From positions 62,001-126,000 of the forward strand of contig CAYMIW010000003.1 in the NCBI GenBank assembly GCA_964390725.1: DNA of 64,000 nucleotides, given 5' to 3'. Made by a program: the position numbers and the translations under genes. This stretch comes from JAABTH01 sp964390725 (GTDB lineage: Bacteria > Bacillota > Dethiobacteria > DTU022). The stretch's first letter is position 1. The number at the start of each line of letters is the position of its first letter. The notes below the pieces were generated by a model. That model was not told where the DNA came from and made no database searches. It saw only the letters and a program-made list of their open reading frames with translations. Below, piece by piece: positions 8,602 through 16,848 of this stretch.

Positions 8602-9282
8602 ATGAATAAAGAAAGTATAAATTACCCGGATGGCAGTAAGTATAAAGGTGAAACCTGGGAAGGAAAGAGGCATGGCCAGGGGGCTTGGTTGCGTCCTGAT
8701 GGAACCAGGTATGTAGGTGACTGGAAAAATGATCGGCCTGACGGTCAGGGAACGATATCCTGGCCTGATGGAAAAAAGTATGTCGGTCAGTGGAAAAACG
8801 GCAAAAGGCATGGTCAGGGCGCAGAGATTTACCCAGACGGCAAAATGATTGAAGGCGAATGGGAAGCTGGATCATTAGTCCGTGAAATGACCTCGGATAG
8901 TCAGCCGGTATTTGATAAGAGATTAAAGAGCCAGCCCGGTTCGCGGAGTGAAACAAGAAGTAATCTTCAGGCTGAAGGGAAAAACTTTTTTGCTTCGCTG
9001 TTTGACATTAGCATGAAAGAAATGGTTACTCCGAAAATTATTCGGGTTATCTATGTGATCGGAATTATCTTAATCGGGTTGGGTGCATTGGGGGCTATTC
9101 TTTCTGCAATACTTGCAGTCGGCACGGCAGGAGTGGGAGCCTTGCTCGCAGCTATTATTGCAGCTCCGCTTGCAGCCTTGCTTGGTATTATATTCCTGCG
9201 TATTTACCTGGAGATAATCATCCTGCTTTTTAACATATACGATCAGCTGAAAGATATAAAAACATATTTGCTAAAAAAATAG
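8602..9282 (+). CDS. MORN-repeat / DUF4282 membrane protein
   Basis: A 226-residue protein. The N-terminus holds three MORN repeats at about residues 12-80 (YKGETWEGKRHGQG, YVGDWKNDRPDGQG, YVGQWKNGKRHGQG) plus a partial fourth (EGEWEAG). A linker follows, then a C-terminal region from about 128 that looks like DUF4282: a FFASLFDIS start, a VTPKII motif, two hydrophobic helices at about 148-175 and 180-207, and a closing amphipathic helix. MORN repeats form a beta-meander and in eukaryotes often bind lipids or proteins; the bacterial role is little studied. GGGGGAGG precedes the ATG. The UroD-like gene starts 33 bp downstream. Two other proteins in this window carry near-identical MORN modules on ABC ATPases. 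Confidence 0.85.
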   Translation: MNKESINYPDGSKYKGETWEGKRHGQGAWLRPDGTRYVGDWKNDRPDGQGTISWPDGKKYVGQWKNGKRHGQGAEIYPDGKMIEGEWEAGSLVREMTSDSQPVFDKRLKSQPGSRSETRSNLQAEGKNFFASLFDISMKEMVTPKIIRVIYVIGIILIGLGALGAILSAILAVGTAGVGALLAAIIAAPLAALLGIIFLRIYLEIIILLFNIYDQLKDIKTYLLKK

Positions 9283-9315
9283 AAGCAATCCTGAAACGGC
9301 AAAGGATTTGAGATA

Positions 9316-10575
9316 ATGAGAGAGGTAATAACCCCACGGGCCAGGGTTCGGGCAGCGTTGGAACATACAGAAGCGGATAAGGTGCCAATAGATTTTAGCG
9401 CTACCCACAACAGCGGGATTAATGTTATTGCCTATAATGCTTTGAAAAAGCAGCTTGGAATAGACAGCATTACTTACATGCGTGATCCTATCCCGATGCT
9501 GGCTTCGCCGGACTTAGAAGATAATATGTCAGTTCTTCGGTTAATGGGTGGCGATCTGCTGCCCCTGCCTCGTCACATGGTTTATGGTGTTCCGGCAGAT
9601 AATTGGCAGACATGGACATTAAAAGATGGTTCAACCTGCCAGGTTCCCGGGGGATTTCAACCTGTTGTTAACGCTGAAGGTACCCAGGAAATGGTTCTCT
9701 TGAATGGGTTGGCCGTGTTATCTATGCCGAAGCGGGGGCACCATTTTAACCTGACCAGCCGGCCCCTCGGAACTATTGAGAAATTATCCCAGCTTGAAGA
9801 AATAATCCCTTTACTCCGGCAGAGTGGAGCCTTTTCTATCAGCGATGAAGAGCTGCTGATATTGGGAAAAAGAGCCAGGACTTTATATGACCAGACAGAT
9901 TATGCCCTGGTTGGAACAGGGGGTCCCCTGTTTTTTTCACTTTATCAGGTTGGGCAGGAGTTGTTTGGTTATGAAAAGTTTTTTACTTTACTTGCATCCG
10001 AACCTGATTTAATGCTTTGCTGGTTTGATTTTTTGGCCACTGCCTGCATTGATCGGCTTGGTAAGTATTTGGCAGTTCTTGGTCCGTATCTTGATGTAAT
10101 AATGATGGGAGATGATTATGGTTTCCAAAATATGCTGCAAATATCTCCCCAGATGTTTCGGAAAATGATCAAACCTTACCTGGAGAAAGTTTGCCGGGCG
10201 GTTAAAGGTTTTTCTCCCCATACAAAAATTCTTTTACATTCCTGCGGAGCAGTCAGTCCGATAATCCCGGATTTTATTGATTCTGGAATTGATGCGCTAA
10301 ATCCGGTTCAGATTACAGCATCGGGCATGGATCCAACCTGGCTAAAGAAAGAGTTTGGGCGTGAAATAGCCTTTTGGGGAGGGGGAGTGCGAACGCAGAG
10401 CACGCTTGTGCGGGGCTCTGTTACCGAGGTTACAGCCGAAGTAAAAGAGTTAATGGAAATATTTAAACCGGGGGGCGGCTATATATTTTGCCCTATTCAT
10501 GATTTACAGGAGGAAGTTCCCCCGGAAAAAATCATGGCTATATACGAAACTGCGAAAAAATATGCCTGGTACTAA
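9316..10575 (+). CDS. Uroporphyrinogen decarboxylase (URO-D) family protein
   Basis: A 419-residue TIM-barrel protein of the URO-D/MtaA superfamily. Besides heme-synthesis decarboxylases, this family holds many corrinoid-dependent methyltransferases of anaerobes. Recognisable segments are the N-terminal TPRARVRAALEHTEADKVPI, the MGDDYGFQNMLQISPQMFRKM region, the HSCGAVSPIIPDFIDSGIDALNP motif and a glycine-rich C-terminal part. The HSCG motif supplies a His-Cys pair typical of the zinc-binding methyltransferase branch, so a methyl-group or small-molecule demethylation role is more likely than heme synthesis. That is inference. AAAGGA precedes the ATG. It converges with the dehydrogenase gene, with 12 bp between them. 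Confidence 0.85.
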   Translation: MREVITPRARVRAALEHTEADKVPIDFSATHNSGINVIAYNALKKQLGIDSITYMRDPIPMLASPDLEDNMSVLRLMGGDLLPLPRHMVYGVPADNWQTWTLKDGSTCQVPGGFQPVVNAEGTQEMVLLNGLAVLSMPKRGHHFNLTSRPLGTIEKLSQLEEIIPLLRQSGAFSISDEELLILGKRARTLYDQTDYALVGTGGPLFFSLYQVGQELFGYEKFFTLLASEPDLMLCWFDFLATACIDRLGKYLAVLGPYLDVIMMGDDYGFQNMLQISPQMFRKMIKPYLEKVCRAVKGFSPHTKILLHSCGAVSPIIPDFIDSGIDALNPVQITASGMDPTWLKKEFGREIAFWGGGVRTQSTLVRGSVTEVTAEVKELMEIFKPGGGYIFCPIHDLQEEVPPEKIMAIYETAKKYAWY

Positions 10576-10587
10576 ACTGCAGCATTT

Positions 10588-11592
10588 TTAAAAAGATACC
10601 ACCATTTTGATCTGTCCCTCATGGGTTTCCTTAAAAGCTTCACCTGCTTTTTCGATCGGTATCAGGGATGTTATAAGCGGTGATAGGTCGATCGATTGGT
10701 TGACAATCAATTTCACTGCTTCTTTGAACTCAGAGGAAGTTTTTCCGAATGAAGTAATTATATCAACTTCATGGGTTACCATACTTAAAAAATTCATTTC
10801 AACCGTTTGTGAGCATATACCGGTTACTACTATATTTGATCCGGCGGTGCCCAGGTTACAGGCTTCCTGAATTGTCTCCGCTCTGCCCGCACATTCAAAA
10901 ATTATCCTGGATCTTTCACTGCCTGTTAACTGTTCAATAGCCTGACCAGTTGGCATATTCCCTGGATCGAAAGTTGCGGTTGCTCCCAATGATTCTGCCA
11001 AAGATCGACGTTTATGATCAGGCTCTATTACATACACAGTTTTTATAGTATGATGTTTTAAAAGTAAGAGAATAATCAGGCCGATTGTGCCGGCGCCCAG
11101 TATAATGATCGGAGTGTTTTTTTCAATTTGTACCCTGTTTAGCGCATGCAGTCCAACACTTAAAGGTTCCGCAAGGGCAGCCTGGGTTAAAATATTTCGA
11201 TTACCTAAACTAACCAGGTTTTTGTCAGGTATAATTACGTACTCTGCCATGGCGCCGTTTTCAGTTATACCCAGCCTGCGCATGTTACGGCAGAGATTAT
11301 CCCGGTTAGATTTGCAAGAAGGGCAAGACCCGCAGGAGATTATGTTATTGGCAGTAACATAATCCCCTGCTTTCCATTGCTTACATTCAGGGTCTGTAGA
11401 ATGAATAATCCCGGAAAATTCATGACCAATTGTTAAATATTTATCCAGATAACCGCTTTTATAGGCGTGTAGATCAGAACCGCATATACCACAGTATTTG
11501 ATTTTGACCAGGACTTCTCCCCTTCCCGGATTTGGCCGGGGTTTATCAACTACCTGCACACTGCCGGGACGGCTTATGACTAACGCTTTCAA
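10588..11592 (-). CDS. Zinc-dependent medium-chain alcohol dehydrogenase
   Basis: A 334-residue MDR enzyme of the sorbitol/threonine dehydrogenase type. Catalytic zinc ligands are C37 (GICGSD) and H57-E58 (GHEF). The structural zinc cluster C87, C90, C93, C101 is complete. A GAGTIG dinucleotide-binding motif follows near 165. It probably oxidises a polyol or hydroxy acid with NAD. It sits 25 bp downstream of the GltS-type carrier on the same strand and is probably co-transcribed, so its substrate may be what that carrier imports (inference). Confidence 0.9.
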   Translation of the reverse strand: MKALVISRPGSVQVVDKPRPNPGRGEVLVKIKYCGICGSDLHAYKSGYLDKYLTIGHEFSGIIHSTDPECKQWKAGDYVTANNIISCGSCPSCKSNRDNLCRNMRRLGITENGAMAEYVIIPDKNLVSLGNRNILTQAALAEPLSVGLHALNRVQIEKNTPIIILGAGTIGLIILLLLKHHTIKTVYVIEPDHKRRSLAESLGATATFDPGNMPTGQAIEQLTGSERSRIIFECAGRAETIQEACNLGTAGSNIVVTGICSQTVEMNFLSMVTHEVDIITSFGKTSSEFKEAVKLIVNQSIDLSPLITSLIPIEKAGEAFKETHEGQIKMVVSF

Positions 11593-11617
11593 ATTGAATT
11601 CACCTGTTCCGTATAAT

Positions 11618-12979
11618 TTAGAATGTACGCGGGCCGATAAATCGGAATACTTTTAAGAGAATGAAAGCCAGCAACATTGCACCTGCATAGATCACAACCA
11701 CGGCCTGCACGCTCCAACCCCACCAAATAGGGGCATGCATTAAAAGCATGTAACTCAAGACAAAAGGCGAAGCAAAGAGAGCCTGTATGCCAAGTTCCAG
11801 GCCAACCGGGGTATCAAATTCAGGGTCGGCAATTCTCAATAACAATAATCCCACAGAAGCTGTACCTGTTGTAATGCCATATAGACCCATCGTTCGTTCG
11901 AAGCTGTATGACCAGACCCGCCGACCTAAATAAAAGACAGCCATGGTTGTCAATATTCCACTGGCCAGGCCGATTACAAGTATTGGAATAATATACTCCC
12001 ATACTACAACAACCTGGATGGCCATTATGGTAGATATAATTAAAAAGTCAACAGACCATCCGGTGATTCGGCGCTGCACTCCGGGATCAAGCAGGTGACC
12101 AAGACCGATTCTTTTGATTAGAGTTTTAATCAAAAGGGCAACAATTATCCCAAAGAAAAAGAAGAAGGCCCAAAGACTTTTCGCCACATCTTCTGATATG
12201 AGTTTTCCAATTGCCAGCATTAGAAGAAAAGTAATAATATAAACAAGACCAACTAGCGCAGCGTGGAATGCCAGGGTGTCAACATTGCCCGAGTAGGTTG
12301 TTAATCCTCCGGCAGGTTCCTTCTTGCTATCCCTCTGTAGAATCCCTTTCAGAATATCCCTGGAAAGGCTTTTTGACGTCTGGGAAGAATATCCCTTGCG
12401 AATACCCCAGTTAACCAGTGGGACACCGACAAAAAACGCAAAGGCAAAGCCAAAAACTGCAAATGAAAGTCCCAGGGTAGCAGCATGCTCAAATCCAAAC
12501 TCTTCCCACACCTTGCCTACCGATAGGGCCTGGCCCGGGCCCTGGGTGAAGCCTAATGGGGATAAAAACCCGAAAACCGGGTTCAGGTTATAGCCGCTTG
12601 CATTAAACAGAAAAACACATATAGCACCGATAATACCCTGCATAGCCATGATAACTCCACTGGCCAGTCCTATCCACAGTGCTCCTTTAACCGGAGATAT
12701 TACCTTGTTAAATTTGTTATGATTAAAATCAGTGGTCAGACCCAGTGAGATAAAGGAGATTATAAAAAGATGGTAAGCAAAAGTTTCCAGTAAATCTGTT
12801 GAAATGTTAATAATGCCCAGGCTAAGTAAAAGTAGACCTATAGTTCCGCCTATAAAACAGCTGGGAAGAAGGAAGCTTTGAAAAATTTTAATGGAAGACC
12901 TGAGTAGCATGCCGAGTAAAAGCATTACAGCCATCATACCAAAAGCCAGAACAGGATCAAAGGGAAATGGTGTATCCAT
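11618..12979 (-). CDS. GltS-type sodium:glutamate symporter family (ESS) carrier
   Basis: A 453-residue polytopic membrane protein with about ten to twelve hydrophobic helices. The sequence matches the ESS family in its opening FGMMAVMLLLGMLLR, the LPSCFIGGTIGLLLLSLG loop, the SFISLGLT segment, and the repeated glycine-rich pore region (FGFLSPLGFTQGPGQALSVG and YGITTGTASVGLLLLR). ESS carriers import glutamate or related acids with Na+. The length is slightly above the usual ~400. It is the first gene of an apparent two-gene operon with the zinc dehydrogenase. An inverted repeat sits in its upstream region. Confidence 0.82.
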   Translation of the reverse strand: MDTPFPFDPVLAFGMMAVMLLLGMLLRSSIKIFQSFLLPSCFIGGTIGLLLLSLGIINISTDLLETFAYHLFIISFISLGLTTDFNHNKFNKVISPVKGALWIGLASGVIMAMQGIIGAICVFLFNASGYNLNPVFGFLSPLGFTQGPGQALSVGKVWEEFGFEHAATLGLSFAVFGFAFAFFVGVPLVNWGIRKGYSSQTSKSLSRDILKGILQRDSKKEPAGGLTTYSGNVDTLAFHAALVGLVYIITFLLMLAIGKLISEDVAKSLWAFFFFFGIIVALLIKTLIKRIGLGHLLDPGVQRRITGWSVDFLIISTIMAIQVVVVWEYIIPILVIGLASGILTTMAVFYLGRRVWSYSFERTMGLYGITTGTASVGLLLLRIADPEFDTPVGLELGIQALFASPFVLSYMLLMHAPIWWGWSVQAVVVIYAGAMLLAFILLKVFRFIGPRTF

Positions 12980-13333
12980 TTGGTCATCTCCTCTGAATAA
13001 TATTATACTTTCTGGACAATGTATTCATACCAGGGTTGTCGGGTTGGGAGTATGAATATTACAATAAAGAAGAGAGAAAGGCTCAGCTTAGTCGATTCTA
13101 TAATAGCTTATTTCCCGACTATCAGTGTTATTCATATTTGACAGTATTCTTAAAATACCTGCCTGCTGTTATCGTGAGGCTAAATCTCTGATTGGTCTTC
13201 ATATATTACAGAATAAATTTCAGGATACTGTTAATGCTAAAGGGACAAGGTTCATTACAGGGATTAAGTAAATTGTGTCAAATATAAACTGCAAATCAAT
13301 CATGTTTTTCCAGCCGGGGAGGCGTTTGTAATT
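12980..13333. other. Divergent intergenic region between GltS-type carrier and LysR genes
   Basis: This 354-bp gap contains no convincing open frame or RNA gene. It holds a -10-like TATAAT on the minus strand near 13002-13007, the inverted repeat listed separately, and a second imperfect dyad at 13144-13158 (GTATT-N5-AATAC) that fits a loose LysR T-N11-A box. A GGGGAGG ribosome site for the LysR gene lies at its right end. Confidence 0.5.
13022..13058. promoter_or_regulatory. Inverted repeat TATTCATAC-N19-GTATGAATA
   Basis: Perfect nine-base arms lie at 13022-13030 and 13050-13058. The left arm lies just upstream of the likely minus-strand -10 of the GltS-type gene. This is a good candidate operator for the carrier/dehydrogenase operon. 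The binding protein is unknown; the divergent LysR regulator, over 270 bp away, is one candidate. Confidence 0.5.
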
Positions 13334-14251
13334 ATGCTTGATCACAGGGCTGAAATATTTATTCATGTGGCACGCTGCCTGAGTATTTCACAGGCGGCGA
13401 GAGACCTTTATATTACCCAACCATCTGTTACAGCAGCAATTCAAAAACTGGAAGAGCATTACTCGGTCAGATTATTTCATCGCAAGTCCCGTGGCCTGGA
13501 ATTAACTGCAGCAGGGAATTTGTTGTACCATCACCTCCGTGAGTTGAAAGACAAGGCTGTTCATCTCGATAATGATATGATGGGTCTTAAAAGCGAAACC
13601 CATGGACGCCTGTTAATTGGCTCCAGCCCAACCTTCGGTGACTATATTTTGCCGCATCTGCTGGGAAAATTTAATGAAAAATATCCCGGAATTACTTATA
13701 AACTACACAGCGGAGTTAACCGGCAAATATACTCCCGTCTGCAGGAAGGCAGAATCGAAGTAGCGTTTATGGTTGGAAGCCTACCTGGAAAACGTTTAAA
13801 AGCCCATAAAATTCTTGAAGATGAAATGGTGTTAATAATACCTCCTCAACACGAATTAAGCAGAAAATCGGTTATTACAGGTAAAGAGATTAAAACCCTT
13901 CCCCTGATTATGCGGGAACCCGGATCAGGCAGCCGTAAGGATATGGATGAAGCTTTAAATAGCCTTGGTATAGATCCGGTTAAACTGAATGTAGTAGCTG
14001 AATTTGAAAGCCCTGAAGCAATTAAAAGTGCTGTTGAATCTAACCTTGGTGTTGCTTTGATGTCCCGCTGGGCTGTAACCAAAGAAGTGCAGCTAAAAAC
14101 AATCAGTATATTAAATTTAGATGGTTTCAAAATCAGCCGTGATATCTATGTTGCCAGCCTCTCTGATATCCAGCTAACCTCAACAGCTTCAAGGTTAATT
14201 GATATGGCAGTCAACCTAAAGTCACTAATTAATATACAGGCCTTACTGTAG
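13334..14251 (+). CDS. LysR-family transcriptional regulator
   Basis: A 305-residue LTTR. The N-terminal helix-turn-helix is at about 3-62 (FIHVARCLSISQAARDLYITQPSVTAAIQKLEEH), followed by a periplasmic-binding-like effector domain from about 92. The effector domain has the CysB/CbbR-like opening RLLIGSSPTFGDYILPHLLGKF. It lies between two operons transcribed away from or into it. Its last 23 bp overlap the 3' end of the SDR gene on the opposite strand. It may control the GltS-type/dehydrogenase operon or the DASS/ThDP/SDR operon; adjacency does not settle which. Confidence 0.92.
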   Translation: MLDHRAEIFIHVARCLSISQAARDLYITQPSVTAAIQKLEEHYSVRLFHRKSRGLELTAAGNLLYHHLRELKDKAVHLDNDMMGLKSETHGRLLIGSSPTFGDYILPHLLGKFNEKYPGITYKLHSGVNRQIYSRLQEGRIEVAFMVGSLPGKRLKAHKILEDEMVLIIPPQHELSRKSVITGKEIKTLPLIMREPGSGSRKDMDEALNSLGIDPVKLNVVAEFESPEAIKSAVESNLGVALMSRWAVTKEVQLKTISILNLDGFKISRDIYVASLSDIQLTSTASRLIDMAVNLKSLINIQALL

Positions 14252-15041
14252 CATTACCCAATCCATGACCACCTGTCAGGTTAATTACTTCTCCGGTTAA
14301 ATAATCTGAATCCGAGGTTGCAAAAAAGGCTACAGCTGATGCAACATCTTCCGGCCTGCCCAGGCGGCCAAGTGGTGTGGCAGCAGAAATTTCTTTTCGA
14401 AGATCATCAACAGTTAAACCTTTAGCACGGGCTTCCATTTCCAAACCCCACTGTTTCAATTCTGTGTCTATATCACCGGGGCAGAGGGCGTTTACGCAAA
14501 TATTAAAGGGGGCAAGTTCTACAGCCATCGAATAGGTTAAGCCCAGAACTCCTGCTTTTGCTGCGCTATAGGCATGCATCCAGATGGCACCGCGTCGGGC
14601 TGCCCGGGAAGATATATTAATAATTTTTCCTCCTCCTTTCTCAATCATCAGGGGAACAACTTCACGGCAGCATAAAAAAGTAGCTGTCAGATTAATGGCG
14701 ACTGTTTTTTCCCATGTTTCCACAGTAAACTGGGCCAGTGGTGCCGGCCCCGGTGAACCTCCTGCGTTATTCACCAGGATATCAATGCCCCCGTACTCTT
14801 CTTTTGCTCTATTAATTAGTTGCGTAACAGATTTTTCACTGGTTAAATCAGCAAATACAGGTAGAACAGAAACGTTGTTATTTGTTATAAGATCAACAAC
14901 ATCATTTAGTTCACTACTTTCCAGGTCGGTTATAATAATGGAAGCACCTTCACTGGCCAACCGGATGGCACAGCTTGCGCCTATCCCTTTTACCCGGCCG
15001 GCCCCGGTAACCATGGCTACTTTTCCTTCAAGTCTTTTCAT
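14229..15041 (-). CDS. Short-chain dehydrogenase/reductase (SDR)
   Basis: A 270-residue classical SDR. The cofactor glycine motif TGAGRVKGIG is at 12-21, NNAG at 91-94, and the catalytic residues are S145, Y158 and K162 (YSAAK). The insert WGLEMEARAKGLTVDDLRKEI before SAATPLGRLGRPEDVA is the variable substrate loop. It reduces or oxidises a hydroxyl/keto group with NAD(P). It is the last gene of a three-gene minus-strand operon after the DASS carrier and the ThDP enzyme, 61 bp behind the latter, so it likely acts on the same imported compound or the ThDP enzyme's product. Confidence 0.92.
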   Translation of the reverse strand: MKRLEGKVAMVTGAGRVKGIGASCAIRLASEGASIIITDLESSELNDVVDLITNNNVSVLPVFADLTSEKSVTQLINRAKEEYGGIDILVNNAGGSPGPAPLAQFTVETWEKTVAINLTATFLCCREVVPLMIEKGGGKIINISSRAARRGAIWMHAYSAAKAGVLGLTYSMAVELAPFNICVNALCPGDIDTELKQWGLEMEARAKGLTVDDLRKEISAATPLGRLGRPEDVASAVAFFATSDSDYLTGEVINLTGGHGLGNATVRPVY

Positions 15042-15102
15042 ATAAACTAATCCCTCCTGAGGGTATCTGGTTTTGATCTGTATCAGGCAATACAGCAGTT
15101 AA

Positions 15103-16758
15103 TCAATTAATCTTCCACGGCAGATCCATACCGGAAAAGCCGGTTTCAGGATTGGTCCTAACATTAATCAGGGCTGGTTTGCCGCAGGATAAGGCTTTTT
15201 CAAAAGCAGGCTTTAAATCAGTTATGTTTTCTATATATACTCCAAACCCGCCCATTGTTTCGGCAATTTGATCATAACGGGTTAACTTTAGTTCCACACC
15301 TATAGTGTGTCCGAAATCGCGGCGTTGTCCGCGGCGAATCTGCCCCCAGCCACTGTCGTTGGAAATAATAACTATTATTGGTATGTTGTGTCTGACTGCT
15401 GTGTTGAACTCCATGGCACTGAAACCAAACGAGCCATCACCGGTAAGCAGAACAACAGGTTTTTCAGGGCAGGCTATCTTGCCGGCCAGGGCAAATGGCA
15501 GTCCGACCCCAAGATGACCGAAAGCACCGATCCAGATCAGGGAAGATGGAGATAAAGCTTTTAAGGTTAATACGGCAAAGCCGGCGATATCTCCCCCGTC
15601 TACAACCAGCGAAGCATCTTCAGGCATTATCTCACCTATTTCCCTGCACAGGTGAACAGGATGAATTAATTCTGCATTGGGATCAGTATTTTGAAAAGCT
15701 GAATCTCTTGCTGCGTTCTTCATGATCTGGATAGTCTCCTGCCAGTTAGTTTCTATGTTCATTCGGCAATCCTGCAGATATTCTTTTAGCTGCTTGAGAA
15801 CAGCTTTTATGTCGCCGATCAAACCAATATCTGCAGGACGGTTTTGTCCAATCTCTGAAGCTTCAATATCGACATGAATTGTTTTAGTTGACATTTTTAT
15901 GAGAGGGGGGCGGCCATATCCGACAGTCCAATCGAGACGAGTACCCAGTATAAGCACAACATCTGCCTGCATCAATCCGATAGGGAAAAATCCGCCGGCC
16001 AGGGAGTGATTTTCGGGAAAACAACCTCGGCCCATATTGCGTGTATACACTGGTATCCCGGTTAGCTGGGCGAATTCAAGTAGCTCTTCTGCAGCACCGG
16101 ACCAAAAAACCCCGCTTCCGGCCAGGATAACAGGATTTTTTGCCCCAGAGAGCAGGGATGCTGCCAGTTTTACCTGCTCAATATCTGCGTATGGTCTTGC
16201 TTTACAGTAATAGTATGAGGGAAACCGGACTTTGGCAGACCCGAGTTTGGCCCAAACAATGTCGACGGGTATTTCCAGGAATACCGGACCCGGCCTCCCG
16301 GAGAGAGCCTGTCTGAATGCAGAAGCCACATATTCGGGGATTCTTTCAACCTGGTAAACCTGGCGTGACCATTTTGTCAGTGGTCTCATCAACTCCAGTT
16401 GATCTATATCCTGCATAGCGCCAATGTCGCGGCGGGCTAAAGAACTGCGTCCCCCGATTACCACCAGCGGAACCCCGCTCTGTGCTGCCACTGCGACCCC
16501 GGGCAGGGCATTGACTACTCCCGGTCCGGCAGTAACGACGGCGACTCCGGGTTTCCCTGTGAAACGTGCCCAGCCCTCGGCCATATTTACTGCAGCCTGT
16601 TCATGGTGAGTATCAATTATACGAATATTTTCATTTCGGCAACCATTAAATATTGGGTTTATATGTCCACCACTAAGGGCAAAGATTGATTCAACACCTT
16701 CATTTTTTAGCGCTTTCGCAACCAGATCTCCGCCGAGCAGCTCTCCCAATTCATCCAT
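15103..16758 (-). CDS. Thiamine-diphosphate-dependent enzyme (acetolactate synthase / hydroxyacyl lyase-like)
   Basis: A 551-residue ThDP enzyme with the three-domain ALS/POX layout. The pyrimidine-binding domain at about 8-175 has the activating Glu53 in HHEQAAVNMAEGWAR. A central domain follows at about 195-330. The diphosphate-binding domain at about 370-540 has the GDGSFGFSAMEF motif and ends near the metal-binding SNDSGWG. There is no regulatory partner gene, which argues against a biosynthetic ALS. The family also includes oxalyl-CoA decarboxylase, 2-hydroxyacyl-CoA lyase and benzoylformate decarboxylase. Given the DASS carrier and SDR beside it, decarboxylation or cleavage of an imported 2-oxo or hydroxy acid is plausible. 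The ATG at 16758 follows GGGAGG; an upstream ATG at 16800 lacks one. Confidence 0.87.
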   Translation of the reverse strand: MDELGELLGGDLVAKALKNEGVESIFALSGGHINPIFNGCRNENIRIIDTHHEQAAVNMAEGWARFTGKPGVAVVTAGPGVVNALPGVAVAAQSGVPLVVIGGRSSLARRDIGAMQDIDQLELMRPLTKWSRQVYQVERIPEYVASAFRQALSGRPGPVFLEIPVDIVWAKLGSAKVRFPSYYYCKARPYADIEQVKLAASLLSGAKNPVILAGSGVFWSGAAEELLEFAQLTGIPVYTRNMGRGCFPENHSLAGGFFPIGLMQADVVLILGTRLDWTVGYGRPPLIKMSTKTIHVDIEASEIGQNRPADIGLIGDIKAVLKQLKEYLQDCRMNIETNWQETIQIMKNAARDSAFQNTDPNAELIHPVHLCREIGEIMPEDASLVVDGGDIAGFAVLTLKALSPSSLIWIGAFGHLGVGLPFALAGKIACPEKPVVLLTGDGSFGFSAMEFNTAVRHNIPIIVIISNDSGWGQIRRGQRRDFGHTIGVELKLTRYDQIAETMGGFGVYIENITDLKPAFEKALSCGKPALINVRTNPETGFSGMDLPWKIN

Positions 16759-16848
16759 CAGATAACCTCCCTTGCTTATATTTAGTTTATCCTTATGCAT
16801 TATTCAATTCTATATACTCTATCCCTCCTTCGTGTATCCCAGGTTGTT

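Noticed and set aside
8543..8956. Minus-strand frames opposite the MORN/DUF4282 gene
   Set aside because: Repeat-derived antisense frames with His/Pro-rich composition; the plus-strand MORN gene has a strong ribosome site and clear domains.
13022..13058. Considered a NikR operator
   Set aside because: The half-sites are in the opposite orientation (TCATAC first, GTATGA second) with 19 bp between, which does not fit the NikR arrangement.
15305..15725. Several plus-strand open frames inside the ThDP enzyme gene
   Set aside because: They lie wholly antisense to a well-supported enzyme, lack ribosome sites and show no recognisable domain.
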